Translations under genes and position numbers: made by a program
Origin: Pseudomonas sp. DNDY-54
GTDB taxonomy: Bacteria; Pseudomonadota; Gammaproteobacteria; Pseudomonadales; Pseudomonadaceae
Assembly (NCBI RefSeq): GCF_019880365.1
Contig: NZ_CP082271.1
Coordinates: 4,278,001 to 4,342,000, forward strand
Direction: 5' to 3'
Length of the DNA stretch: 64,000 bases
Shown here: one piece after another, positions 8,854-18,343 of the stretch
Layout of the letters: every line of letters begins with the position of its first letter
Numbering within the stretch: the first letter of the stretch is position 1
Notes under the pieces: model-generated
The model's database searches: none
The model's input: only the letters and a program-made list of their open reading frames with translations
What the model was told of the DNA's origin: nothing

Positions 8854-10044
8854 TCATGCAGGGACGACAGCCGGCCGTAGCGAGTAGGTTCGCAGGTGCT
8901 CAGCGAATTCCCGCAGTGACTGGATACCGCTGGCCTCAGCGTCCTGCACCCACTGTTTCATCGCAGCCAGCATGTCGTGACCGTTGGCGCTGGTACGCGT
9001 CCAGATCTGTTGCAGCGCCAGACGCTGCTCGTAAATGACCCGCAACGCCTGGCTCTGCTCCAGGATCACCTCGATACGCTGCTGTTGGTCGTCCTGCAGC
9101 AGGCTCGGCTCACGCGACAGCAGCCGCTTGGCACGGCGGAACTGGTGCCGGACAGAGGCGTCGGCACGCTGCAGCTCCAGCTGTACCAACGGTTTGATCA
9201 CCAGCTTGCGGTACTGAGCCATGATCTGGAACCGGTTGTTGAGGATGGCCATCACACTGTCCATGTCCAGCTGATGCTTGGCCTCGACGCGGTGAGCAAT
9301 CGGCGCCGTCCGGTTCACCTTGGCCAGACCCAGCAGGCTGAACAGCTTGATCCAGGCCCAGCCCATGTCGAATTCCCACTTGCGCACCGACAACTTCGCC
9401 GAATTCGGGTAGGTGTGATGATTGTTGTGCAGCTCTTCGCCGCCGATGAGGATGCCCCAGGGGACCAGATTGGTGGCCGCGTCGCGGCATTCGAAGTTGC
9501 GATAGCCGACCGCATGCCCCAGCCCATTGACGACGCCTGCCGCCCAGACCGGTATCCAGATCATCTGCACGGCCCAGACCGTCAGGCCGATCACACCGAA
9601 CAGCGCCAGATCGAGGCCGAGCATCAAGACGATGCCAAGGTTGGGAAAACGCGAGTACAGGTTGCGCTCGACCCAGTCGTCGGGGCAGTTCTTGCCGTAG
9701 ATGCGCAGGGTCTCCTCGTTCTTGGCTTCTTCCATGTACAGCTCCGCACCGCGCCGCAGCACCGTGCCGAGCCCCTTCTGCACCGGGCTGTGTGGATCGT
9801 CTGGAGTCTCGCATTTGGCGTGATGCTTGCGATGGATAGCGGTCCACTCGCGGGTGTTCATCGCCGTGGTCAGCCACAGCCAGAAGCGGAAAAAATGCTT
9901 GAGGCCCGCGTTCAGCTCAAGCGAGCGATGCGCGGAATAGCGGTGCAGATAAACAGTGACCGCGACGATGGTGACGTGGGTCAGTAGCAACGTAGCCGCT
10001 ACCACTTGCCAGGCGGAAAGGTCGAGAAAACCGGTGTACCACAT
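8854..10044 (-). CDS. desA: Membrane acyl-lipid/acyl-CoA delta-9 fatty acid desaturase (DesA-like)
   Basis: A 396-residue integral membrane desaturase, started at the ATG at 10044 (MWYTGFLDLSAWQ); upstream in-frame residues are polar and do not match the family. It carries the three histidine boxes that hold the di-iron centre: HRYSAH, HRKHH and HNNHH, with hydrophobic segments around 8-30 and 125-170. P. aeruginosa DesA (PA0286), also close to the agu/spu genes, has the same length. It introduces a double bond into membrane phospholipid acyl chains under aerobic conditions. The C-terminal third is a helical charged extension seen in this subgroup. Confidence 0.88.
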   Translation of the reverse strand: MWYTGFLDLSAWQVVAATLLLTHVTIVAVTVYLHRYSAHRSLELNAGLKHFFRFWLWLTTAMNTREWTAIHRKHHAKCETPDDPHSPVQKGLGTVLRRGAELYMEEAKNEETLRIYGKNCPDDWVERNLYSRFPNLGIVLMLGLDLALFGVIGLTVWAVQMIWIPVWAAGVVNGLGHAVGYRNFECRDAATNLVPWGILIGGEELHNNHHTYPNSAKLSVRKWEFDMGWAWIKLFSLLGLAKVNRTAPIAHRVEAKHQLDMDSVMAILNNRFQIMAQYRKLVIKPLVQLELQRADASVRHQFRRAKRLLSREPSLLQDDQQQRIEVILEQSQALRVIYEQRLALQQIWTRTSANGHDMLAAMKQWVQDAEASGIQSLREFAEHLRTYSLRPAVVPA

Positions 10045-10304
10045 AGTGTCGCTGCCTCGCGGTGTAGAGTCCGATACGCCTTTGCGAATCTGCGACCTAT
10101 TGTCCTCCCCCGCCCGAGCGCATACACCGCCGTCTGTCGTTCGACGCGCTTTTTTCATTTCAGGGTCTGACAGAAAACCCCGCCGTGGCCGATAGACCAC
10201 AAGCACGGACAGCGCTTTCCAGATAGCATATCGCCATCACCTTTTTAAATCTCTGCACCTCGCCACGTCGCGTGAGGTCAGGCAGCGCGGGCCGGTGCCC
10301 AAGA

Positions 10305-13265
10305 ATGACCATGACTCCTACGCGTCCTCCGACTCACCCCTGCTGGATTCTCGGCCTCGGCAGCGTGATGTTGGCATTGCTATTCGGCGGCCTCGCCTTC
10401 AACGATTACCGAGCCCGGGACACGGTCTGGTCGTTGCAGGCCGCTCAGCAGGGTGAGCTGCAGGCGCTGGCCTTGCGCAGTGCCCAGCAGGGTCTGGAAG
10501 AACAGGCGCGGCTGATCGCCAGCACGCTCAGCGCCGGGCCCGAAACCCTGCGCCTGATCCGCCAGGCCGACCGTGCGGTTAAAGCCGGCGCTCAATGGCA
10601 TGGTCCCCGCCTCACCCGTATTCGTCAGCAACTGACTCAGTCGCTCACGCCAACCTGGAAGGTGATGCAAGCACATGGCGCGCTTCAGCTGCAGCTGTTC
10701 TGGGGCGACGCCGGTATCGCGCTGTTACGCATGCAGGATCTTGACGCGTTTGGAGACGCCGTCGCGGATCGCAGACCGCTCCTCTACAAGGCCTTGTCAC
10801 AGGGGCAGGTCGTGTCCGGCCTGGATGTTGGCCAGCACAGCGCCGGCAACCGCGCCATCGTGCCGATACGCGCCAGCAGCAACCCCGACAGCGAGGTCAT
10901 CGCCGCCCTGGAGGTCGGATTCGGCATTCTTCCGGACCTGACCGATCTCGGCGAGCAGCTGAACGCCGGCCTGGGCCTGCTGGTTAACCGCGCCGAGCTG
11001 GAACACATGCTCTGGACACCCCCGGTCGGCATTCAGCTCAAGGGCCTGCGTGGCTGGCTGCTCGACACCCATTCAGCCCCGCAGATCCTGCATTGGGCAC
11101 AGCAGCAATCGTTGCCGTCGCCCGAAGCTGGGCAAGCGCTGCGCATGCTCGAGTCGAACGGACGCAGTTTCCTGCTCAACCAGATCCCGCTGCATGACGT
11201 CATGGCCGAACACAACCCCGGGCGCCTGCCCATGGCGGTTGCGCTGGTCTGGCGCGACATCACCGCGGCACTCAGTGAGCAGCGGCAGGCGGAGCGGCAT
11301 GTGCTGGTGAAGTGGACCTTGGCGTGGGCCATCGCCGAGGCTCTTCTGCTGGTTCTGACCTTTTTGCTACATCGCCGCGGCATCGTTCAGCGCATCCACC
11401 GCGTTCGCGATATTCGCCAAGAACGCAGCCGTCGACGGCTGCTCGAGCGGGGCCAGAAGATCGCCAGCCTGTTGCCGGGCATGGTCTACCAGTTGAAGCG
11501 TTCGCCGGAGGGCGTCTACAGCTTCGTCTATGCCAGTGACGGCGCCCGCGACCTGTACGGCATCACCCCGGAACAACTGATCGACGACGCCACCATCGCG
11601 TTCGCGGCTGTTTATGATCCCGATCGCCCGGGCTTGAGAGCCGCGATCGACCGCTCGGCCGCCACGTTGGGCAGCGGCACGACGCGCTATCGCATCCATA
11701 ACCCGAACAAAGGCTTGATCTGGGTCGAAGTGCGCGCCACAGCCGAACGTCTACGCGACGGATTTGTGCTTTGGCACGGATTTATCGCCGACATCACGCC
11801 GCTGATGAGCACCACCATCGCGCTGCGCGAAAGCGAAAGCCGCTTCCGCAGCATGGTGAGCAACTTGCCGGGCGTGGTGTACCGCCGAGACGGTGACACC
11901 GACCGCACGATTCGCTACCTCAGCGAAGGGATCGAACGCCTGACCGGCTATCCCGCCCGCGACTTCATCGCACCGGGTACGCGCCAATACAGCGATCTCA
12001 TTCACCCGGACGACCGCACGATTGTCCAGGACGGCGGTGCAGAGCAGCTCGAACGCACCTACCGCTTGATCAATGCGCAGGGCGAAACACTGTGGGTTCA
12101 GGAAAACAGCCGTGCGCTACGCGACGCGGATGGCCGGCTGCAGTGGTACGACGGGTTCATCTGGGACGTCACCGCCCGTGCCATGGCCGAGCAGGAAGCC
12201 CATGAACGTGAACGGTACGTGCGTCTGCTGATCGCGAATGTCATCGACGCCATCATCATCATCAACCAGCGCGGCCAGATCGAAACCTTCAACCACGCGG
12301 CCGAGCACATCTTCGGCTACAGCGAAGCGGACGTGCTCGGGCAGAACCTGTCGATCCTGATGCCTGAACCCCATCGCGCCGCCCACGACGGCTATCTCGA
12401 AGCCTATGAGCGGCGTGGGGAGGGCCGCAGCCTGGAGCAGAACCGGGAATTGCAGGCCGTTCGCCGCAACGGCGAACTGTTTACCATCGAACTGCGTGTC
12501 TCGCAGATCAGCCACCGCGGTGAACGCAAGTTCATCGGGCTGGTGCGCGACATTACCGAGCGCAAGCGCGTCGACCGAATGAAGAGCGAATTCGTCTCCA
12601 TCGTCAGCCACGAATTGCGCACCCCGCTGACCTCAATCTCCGGCTCGCTGGGACTGATCGTCGGTGGCGCGGTCGGCGAAATCCCTCCCGCCATGGGACA
12701 CATGCTCGGTATAGCGCAACAAAACTGTCAGCGCCTCGGCCTGCTCATCGGCGACCTGCTGGATATGGAGAAGCTGGTGGCCGGGCAGATGAGCTTTGAG
12801 CTCCTTCCCCAGCCGCTTTCGCCGCTGCTCGAAGACGCACTGCGCGCGAACCAGGCCTACGCGGATGCACTCGGTGTGCGTCTTGAGCTGGGCGATCAGG
12901 CGGCCGTCACGGTAATGGTCGACGCGCATCGCCTTCAACAGGTGCTGGCGAACCTCCTGTCCAACGCGGCGAAATTCTCCCCGGCCGGCGAAGTCGTACT
13001 ACTGAGCAGCCGCCGTCAAGGCGATCAGGTACGGGTCAGTGTTCGTGACGTCGGCCCCGGCATTCCACAAAGCTTTCGCCAGCGGATATTTCAGAAGTTT
13101 TCCCAGGCCGACTCCTCGGATACCCGCCAGAAAGGCGGGACCGGTTTGGGCCTCGCGATCAGCAAAGACCTGATCGAACACATGAACGGGCGCATCGGGT
13201 TTGATTCGGAGCTGGGCCAGGGCGCCTGCTTCTGGTTCGAACTGCCTGCGCAAGACCTGCAATAG
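10305..13265 (+). CDS. Membrane sensor histidine kinase with three PAS domains (third FixL-like)
   Basis: Start chosen at the ATG at 10305; an in-frame GTG at 10272 is the alternative. 986 residues: TM helix (about 10-30), a large periplasmic sensor region (about 35-335), a second TM (about 345-365), three PAS domains (about 385-510, 515-630, 638-760), then HisKA with the phospho-acceptor His769 in SIVSHELRTPLTS, and an HATPase domain with NLLSNAAKFSP and GTGLGLAIS. The third PAS contains H694 in AAHDGYLEAY and R714 twenty residues later, the haem-ligand and distal-Arg pattern of FixL. No receiver is fused; the stand-alone receiver at 13357 is the obvious partner. It opens the signalling cluster. 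Confidence 0.9.
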   Translation: MTMTPTRPPTHPCWILGLGSVMLALLFGGLAFNDYRARDTVWSLQAAQQGELQALALRSAQQGLEEQARLIASTLSAGPETLRLIRQADRAVKAGAQWHGPRLTRIRQQLTQSLTPTWKVMQAHGALQLQLFWGDAGIALLRMQDLDAFGDAVADRRPLLYKALSQGQVVSGLDVGQHSAGNRAIVPIRASSNPDSEVIAALEVGFGILPDLTDLGEQLNAGLGLLVNRAELEHMLWTPPVGIQLKGLRGWLLDTHSAPQILHWAQQQSLPSPEAGQALRMLESNGRSFLLNQIPLHDVMAEHNPGRLPMAVALVWRDITAALSEQRQAERHVLVKWTLAWAIAEALLLVLTFLLHRRGIVQRIHRVRDIRQERSRRRLLERGQKIASLLPGMVYQLKRSPEGVYSFVYASDGARDLYGITPEQLIDDATIAFAAVYDPDRPGLRAAIDRSAATLGSGTTRYRIHNPNKGLIWVEVRATAERLRDGFVLWHGFIADITPLMSTTIALRESESRFRSMVSNLPGVVYRRDGDTDRTIRYLSEGIERLTGYPARDFIAPGTRQYSDLIHPDDRTIVQDGGAEQLERTYRLINAQGETLWVQENSRALRDADGRLQWYDGFIWDVTARAMAEQEAHERERYVRLLIANVIDAIIIINQRGQIETFNHAAEHIFGYSEADVLGQNLSILMPEPHRAAHDGYLEAYERRGEGRSLEQNRELQAVRRNGELFTIELRVSQISHRGERKFIGLVRDITERKRVDRMKSEFVSIVSHELRTPLTSISGSLGLIVGGAVGEIPPAMGHMLGIAQQNCQRLGLLIGDLLDMEKLVAGQMSFELLPQPLSPLLEDALRANQAYADALGVRLELGDQAAVTVMVDAHRLQQVLANLLSNAAKFSPAGEVVLLSSRRQGDQVRVSVRDVGPGIPQSFRQRIFQKFSQADSSDTRQKGGTGLGLAISKDLIEHMNGRIGFDSELGQGACFWFELPAQDLQ

Positions 13266-13356
13266 CGGACTATTTTCACAGTGACGCGCCCTACACGCAG
13301 CCAGCGGCCGAATTGCTGGCGCATGAGCGCGCCACTACTGTCGTTGGAGATCGCGC

Positions 13357-13764
13357 ATGAGTGAGCTGAAACGGATTCTGCATGTCGAGGATGACCCCTC
13401 CATCCAGGCGGTCGTCAAGGTGGCGCTGGAGGCGATCGGTGGCTACCAGGTGCAACCTTGCTCGTCCGGTCAGCAGGCACTCGACGAGGTCGAAGCCTTT
13501 GCGCCCCAGTTCATCCTGCTGGATGTCATGATGCCCGGCATGGGCGGACCCGAAACACTTACGCGCCTCGGCGAGCGGGTCGATCTGACGCAAATCCCGG
13601 TGGTGTTCATGACCGCCAAGGTCCAGCCCGGCGAAATCGAGCACCTGCGTCAGCTCGGCGCCCATGACGTAATCGTCAAACCTTTCGATCCGATGCGCCT
13701 GGCAAGCCAGATTCAGGCAATCTGGGATGCCTGCGGCGCGCAAGCCGTTGGGTCAACCCCCTAA
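13357..13764 (+). CDS. Single-domain response regulator (CheY-like)
   Basis: A 135-residue stand-alone receiver: acidic pair E11/D12 in HVEDDPS, phospho-acceptor D56 in FILLDVMMPG, Thr in VFMTAK and Lys in VKPFDP. With no output domain it must act by protein contact or as a phosphorelay intermediate. It follows the kinase at 10305 by 91 bp and is very similar to the receiver at 16185, suggesting duplication of a kinase-receiver unit. Confidence 0.92.
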   Translation: MSELKRILHVEDDPSIQAVVKVALEAIGGYQVQPCSSGQQALDEVEAFAPQFILLDVMMPGMGGPETLTRLGERVDLTQIPVVFMTAKVQPGEIEHLRQLGAHDVIVKPFDPMRLASQIQAIWDACGAQAVGSTP

Positions 13765-13785
13765 TCCCGCACGAGAGCCCTGCAG

Positions 13786-16188
13786 ATGGAGTCACCGAAG
13801 TCGATACCGGCGTTCTCCCCGCCCCGCGAGCTGTCCCGCCTCGCAGCATTGCTGCGGTACGAGATTCTCGACACGCCGGACGAAACCGCCTTCGATGACT
13901 TCACCCATGTCGCGGCGTACATCTGCAACACCCCGATCGCCCTGATTTCGCTGGTCGATGACCATCGCCAGTGGTTCAAGAGCCGCCTCGGCCTGGATGT
14001 CAGCGAAACCCCGCGTGAACTGTCGTTCTGCACCTATACCATCGAAGGCCAGGGCATCTTCGAAGTCAACGACGCGCAAGCGGATCAGCGCTTTCGCGAC
14101 AACCCCCTGGTCACCGGCGACCCGAATATTCGCTTTTATGCGGGCGCACCACTCACGACCCCGGATGGATACAACCTCGGCACACTCTGCGTAATCGACC
14201 GCGAGCCGCGCCAGCTCAGCGAAGCGCAGCGTGGCGCACTGGTGCGGCTCAGCCGGCAGATCATGCGCCTGTTCGAGGAACGCCTGCAGGCCCACCGCTA
14301 CGCGGAACAGGCGGCGCTGCAGCAAGCTCTGCTCAACAGCGCCGCCAGCGCCATGCTGGTCACCACCGCCGACGGGACGGTATCGGGGGTCAATCCGACC
14401 GCGGAGCGGCTGTTCGGCTACACCGAGCAGATGCTGGTCGGCCATCCGCTGACCTCGGCGCTGTTCCCTGTGGAGGCACTCGCCCGCCGCGCCGCCATTC
14501 TCAGCCAAGAACTGGGCGAGCGCATCGAGCCGGGCTTCGCCGTGCTGACCATGCCGCTACTCGAAGGGCGGCGTGAAATGCGTGAATGGCGTCTGCGCCA
14601 TCGCAACGGTGACAGCGTGCCGGTGCTGCTAAACGTGTCGGCCATTCACGACGAGCATGAACTGCTGCGTGGCTACATCGTCAGCGCCTATGACCTGGCC
14701 CACCAGGAGCACTTGCAGCTGCGGCTTCAGCAGATCGCGGCGCAGGTGCCGGGCATGCTGTTTCAGTTCTGCTGGCGACCCGGCGGCGACAGCTCGTTTC
14801 CCTACCTCAACGAAGGGGTCGAGGACATTTACGGGCTGAGCGCGACCGAGATGGCACGGTCCATTGCGCCGATTTATGAGCGGGTGCATCCGGACGATCG
14901 CGAACACGTTCTGCAAAGCGTCCGCTACGCGGCGTCGACGCTTACTGCCTGGCATTTCGAACACCGTATCCAGCATCCGCGCAAAGGGATCATCTGGGTC
15001 GAAGCGCGCGCGACACCGATGCGGCAGCCCGATGGCTCAGTGCTTTGGCACGGGCTGGTCACGGACATTACCGAGCGCAAGGGCGAACAGTTCGAACTCG
15101 ACAAACAGCAGGAAATGAACCGACGCCTGCTCGAAGCTTTATCCGAAGCGGTTGTGGCCTGCGATGCCGAGTGCAACCTGACGCTGTTCAACCACACCGC
15201 CCGGCGCTGGCATGGGCTCGATGCGCAACCGATTGCACCGGAGCAATGGGCGAGCGCTTATCACCTCTTCCACGCCGATGGCGTGACGCTCATGACCCAG
15301 GATGAGATCCCGCTGATCCGTGCGCTGAAGGGTGAACACATCCGCAACCTGGAAATGACCATCGTGTTGCACGGCACGCCCCGCTACGTGCTGGCCAACG
15401 CCGACCCGATGTATGCCTCAAATGGACAACAGAACGGTGCCGTGGTGGTGCTGCACGACATCACCGAGCGCAAGCAGATCGAAATCATGCAGCGTGATTT
15501 CGTCTCCACCGTCAGTCATGAGCTGCGCACGCCGCTGACGTCCATCACCGCGTCGCTGGGGTTGATCTGCGGCCAGGTGATGGGCGAAGTCCCGGAGCAC
15601 CTGCAGGAGCTGCTGGATATCGCTCACCAGAACAGCAAACGCCTCAGCGCGCTGATCGACGACCTGCTGGACATCGACAAGCTGTACGCCGGCAAGATGC
15701 GCTTCGAGCTGCAGGAGCAACCGCTGCGCCCCTTGTTGGAACAGGCACTGCGCAGCAATCAGGGGTATGCCGAGAATTGCGCGGTCAGCATCGAGCTGGG
15801 CAGCTGCCCCGCGGTCGCGATCAATGTCGACGCGATGCGCCTGGAGCAGGTGATGAGCAACCTGTTGTCCAACGCCGCGAAGTTTTCCCCAGCGGGCGAA
15901 ACCATCGATGTCTGGGCGGAAACGGTCGAAGGCCAGAAGGTCCGGGTTGCCGTACGGGATAAGGGCCCAGGCATCAGTGAAGGGTTCCGCGCGCGGATCT
16001 TCCACAAATTTGCCCAAGCTGATTCCTCCGATACCCGGCAACAGGGCGGAACCGGACTGGGCCTGGCCATCAGCAAAGAGCTGATCGAGCACATGGACGG
16101 CGAGATCGGCTTCGATTCGATACCCGGCGCCGGCGCCTGCTTCTGGTTCGAGCTGCCGTGCCAGCCGCTGCAAGAGCCTCTGCCATGA
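13786..16188 (+). CDS. Cytosolic GAF-PAS histidine kinase
   Basis: An 800-residue kinase with no transmembrane helices. N-terminal GAF domain (about 15-170, with FCTYTIEGQGIFEV and GAPLTTPDGYNLGTLCVID), three PAS-like segments (about 180-300, 320-440, 445-565), HisKA with His578 in TVSHELRTPLTS, and HATPase with NLLSNAAKFSP and GTGLGLAIS. It is a paralogue of the kinase at 10305 in its catalytic half but senses an intracellular cue. Its stop overlaps the next start by 4 bp (ATGA), so translation with the receiver at 16185 is coupled. Confidence 0.9.
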   Translation: MESPKSIPAFSPPRELSRLAALLRYEILDTPDETAFDDFTHVAAYICNTPIALISLVDDHRQWFKSRLGLDVSETPRELSFCTYTIEGQGIFEVNDAQADQRFRDNPLVTGDPNIRFYAGAPLTTPDGYNLGTLCVIDREPRQLSEAQRGALVRLSRQIMRLFEERLQAHRYAEQAALQQALLNSAASAMLVTTADGTVSGVNPTAERLFGYTEQMLVGHPLTSALFPVEALARRAAILSQELGERIEPGFAVLTMPLLEGRREMREWRLRHRNGDSVPVLLNVSAIHDEHELLRGYIVSAYDLAHQEHLQLRLQQIAAQVPGMLFQFCWRPGGDSSFPYLNEGVEDIYGLSATEMARSIAPIYERVHPDDREHVLQSVRYAASTLTAWHFEHRIQHPRKGIIWVEARATPMRQPDGSVLWHGLVTDITERKGEQFELDKQQEMNRRLLEALSEAVVACDAECNLTLFNHTARRWHGLDAQPIAPEQWASAYHLFHADGVTLMTQDEIPLIRALKGEHIRNLEMTIVLHGTPRYVLANADPMYASNGQQNGAVVVLHDITERKQIEIMQRDFVSTVSHELRTPLTSITASLGLICGQVMGEVPEHLQELLDIAHQNSKRLSALIDDLLDIDKLYAGKMRFELQEQPLRPLLEQALRSNQGYAENCAVSIELGSCPAVAINVDAMRLEQVMSNLLSNAAKFSPAGETIDVWAETVEGQKVRVAVRDKGPGISEGFRARIFHKFAQADSSDTRQQGGTGLGLAISKELIEHMDGEIGFDSIPGAGACFWFELPCQPLQEPLP

Positions 16189-16574
16189 AGCCTCTCCAAC
16201 GCATTCTGCATGTCGAAGATGTTCCCTCGATCCAGGTAGTGACCCGCATCGCCCTGCAGAAACTGGGTGGCTTCGAGGTCCTCAGCTGCGCGTCCGGTCA
16301 AGAGGCGCTGGCTAAGGTCCAGGCGTTCGGGCCGGACATGATCCTGATGGATGTGTCTTTACCTGAGATGGACGGCATCGAACTGTTACGCCAACTCGCC
16401 TCACTGATCGACTTGCAGCAAACGCCCGTCGTGTTGCTGACCGGCCAGGCGCAGGACCCCGCCGATCCAGCAGAGCTCCAGCGGCTCGGCGTCCGCAAAC
16501 TGTTACAGAAACCCTTCGACCCGCTCCAACTGGCGACACAACTGACTGAGATATGGAATGCCGAGCATGAATGA
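16185..16574 (+). CDS. Single-domain response regulator (CheY-like)
   Basis: A 129-residue receiver started at the ATG at 16185, inside the ATGA overlap with the preceding kinase. Acidic residues E11/D12, phospho-acceptor D56 in MILMDVSLPEMDG, and Lys in LLQKPFDP. It resembles the receiver at 13357 over its whole length. The last codons overlap the start of the GGDEF protein, so kinase, receiver and cyclase form one translational chain. Likely passes phosphate from the kinase to the HPt domain of the next gene. Confidence 0.9.
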   Translation: MKPLQRILHVEDVPSIQVVTRIALQKLGGFEVLSCASGQEALAKVQAFGPDMILMDVSLPEMDGIELLRQLASLIDLQQTPVVLLTGQAQDPADPAELQRLGVRKLLQKPFDPLQLATQLTEIWNAEHE

Positions 16575-18207
16575 CAGCGCGGGCGACACGCTGCGGAGCC
16601 AGCTTCAAGCGCTGAACGAGAAATTCGCCGAACGCCTCAATGACGAGCTGACCGAACTCGACCAACGCGCCGAGCAATTGCCGCAGGCACGCGAGCAGGA
16701 ACAGCGCCGGCACATGATGTTCGATCTGCACGAACGCCTGCACCGCCTGGCCGGGACTGCCGGCACCTTTGGCTTCACCACGCTGGGCGAGCAATCACGC
16801 GTACTGGAACAACGCGCTGCGCGCTGGCTGGACGCCGCCAAACCTAGTGGCCAGGCGCTATCCGCGTTCGTCAGTGCGGTCCGTCAGTTGGTCGCTGCCG
16901 AGCGCGCGGGCAGCCTCGAGCGCACGCCGGCGATGCACGCTGAGCGCCAGGACGCCATGGCCGCAGGGTGCCGCATCTACCTGCTCGAACAGGATGAAGA
17001 GGCCGGCCAGGCGATGTGTCAGACGCTCGGCAATTTTGGCTATGAGGTGCTGCTGTTTCCCGAGATCGCATTGCTGCAGACAGCGGTCCAGGGGCAGCTG
17101 CCGGATGCCCTCATCGTCAGCCAGCACGACGGCGAACTGGACGCGGTCAGTGCACTACAACAGAGCCTGGACGCGCCGTTACCGCTACTGGTGATCGGCC
17201 ATCGCGTTGATTTCGTCAGCCAGCTCGCCGCTGTGCGCGCCGGCGCGAAAGGCTATTTCACGCGCCCGCTGGATGTCACCCGGCTGGAGAACAGCCTGGA
17301 AAATATCCTGAATCTGCAACTGAGCGAGCCCTATCGAGTTCTGATCATCGATGATGACGAGGACCTCGCCGCCCGCTACAGCCTGGTCCTGCGCAATTCG
17401 CAAATGCTGGTCGAGACCCTGAGCGACCCCAGTCAGCTGTTCGATGTCATGCGCGCGTTCAATCCGGAAATGGTATTGCTCGACATGAACATGCCGGAGT
17501 TCACCGGCATCGAGCTGGCGCAGATGATTCGCTTGAATGATGAGTGGCTGCGCGTGCCGATCATCTACCTCTCCGCCGAAACCGACATCAACCGACAGAT
17601 GGCTGCGCTGCTCAAGGCAGGCGACGATTTCATTACCAAACCCATCAGTGACAACGCACTGGCCGCGGCAGTGTATTCACACGTGCAGCGTGCCCGCTCG
17701 CTGAGCATGGCGCTGTCGCGCGACAGCCTGACCGGCCTGCTCAAGCACGCCGACATCAAGGAGCAGGCAGCGTTGGAGGTCGAGCGCGCGCTGCGCAGCG
17801 GCAAGCCAACCAGCGTGGTCATGCTGGACCTCGATCACTTCAAACAGGTCAACGACCAGTACGGTCATGCCGCGGGCGACAATGTCATTCGCTCGCTCGC
17901 CAACTTGATGCGCCAGCGCCTGCGGCGTATCGACAGCATCGGCCGCTATGGCGGGGAGGAGTTCGTCGCGGTGCTGCCCGACTGCCCGGCGGACCAGGCC
18001 AAACGCATTTTCGATGAGATACGCGAGCGCTTCGCCGCGCTGACCTTTCATGCAGGCGCACGCACCTTCAGCGTGTCCCTCAGCGCCGGCATCAGCGAAA
18101 CCAACGGAAGCGCCAGTGCCAGCACCCTGCTCGAACGCGCCGACCAAGGGCTCTACGCCGCCAAACACCGAGGGCGTAACCAGGTGCAGATCGCGCAACC
18201 GGACTGA
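16558..18207 (+). CDS. HPt-REC-REC-GGDEF diguanylate cyclase
   Basis: A 549-residue regulator; ATG 16558 or 16567 are both possible and both overlap the upstream gene. Domains: HPt (about 1-115) with the likely phospho-His62 in LHRLAGTAGTFG; a first receiver-like segment (about 140-255) lacking a canonical DVMMP site; a full receiver (about 260-380) with LIIDDDED, Asp in MVLLDMNMPEF and Lys in FITKPI; and a GGDEF domain (about 390-549) with active site RYGGEEF and an I-site RRID five residues before it. It should convert phosphorelay input into c-di-GMP output, linking the kinases to the envelope genes downstream. Confidence 0.92.
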   Translation: MPSMNDSAGDTLRSQLQALNEKFAERLNDELTELDQRAEQLPQAREQEQRRHMMFDLHERLHRLAGTAGTFGFTTLGEQSRVLEQRAARWLDAAKPSGQALSAFVSAVRQLVAAERAGSLERTPAMHAERQDAMAAGCRIYLLEQDEEAGQAMCQTLGNFGYEVLLFPEIALLQTAVQGQLPDALIVSQHDGELDAVSALQQSLDAPLPLLVIGHRVDFVSQLAAVRAGAKGYFTRPLDVTRLENSLENILNLQLSEPYRVLIIDDDEDLAARYSLVLRNSQMLVETLSDPSQLFDVMRAFNPEMVLLDMNMPEFTGIELAQMIRLNDEWLRVPIIYLSAETDINRQMAALLKAGDDFITKPISDNALAAAVYSHVQRARSLSMALSRDSLTGLLKHADIKEQAALEVERALRSGKPTSVVMLDLDHFKQVNDQYGHAAGDNVIRSLANLMRQRLRRIDSIGRYGGEEFVAVLPDCPADQAKRIFDEIRERFAALTFHAGARTFSVSLSAGISETNGSASASTLLERADQGLYAAKHRGRNQVQIAQPD

Positions 18208-18343
18208 TCGCAGAACCGGCAGAGGCCAAGCGAACCGCGTCGTTATTCTCGACTCCAACTACACTGCAACGAACCCGAGACTGTTCGCGGGGTGCCTGGC
18301 GTGCGACGGTGCACGTCCGCTTTAGCCAAACGCCCCGCCGACC

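Noticed and set aside
8977..9987. Rightward open frame of 336 codons opposite desA
   Set aside because: The leftward frame carries the three desaturase histidine boxes; the rightward product is only its shadow.
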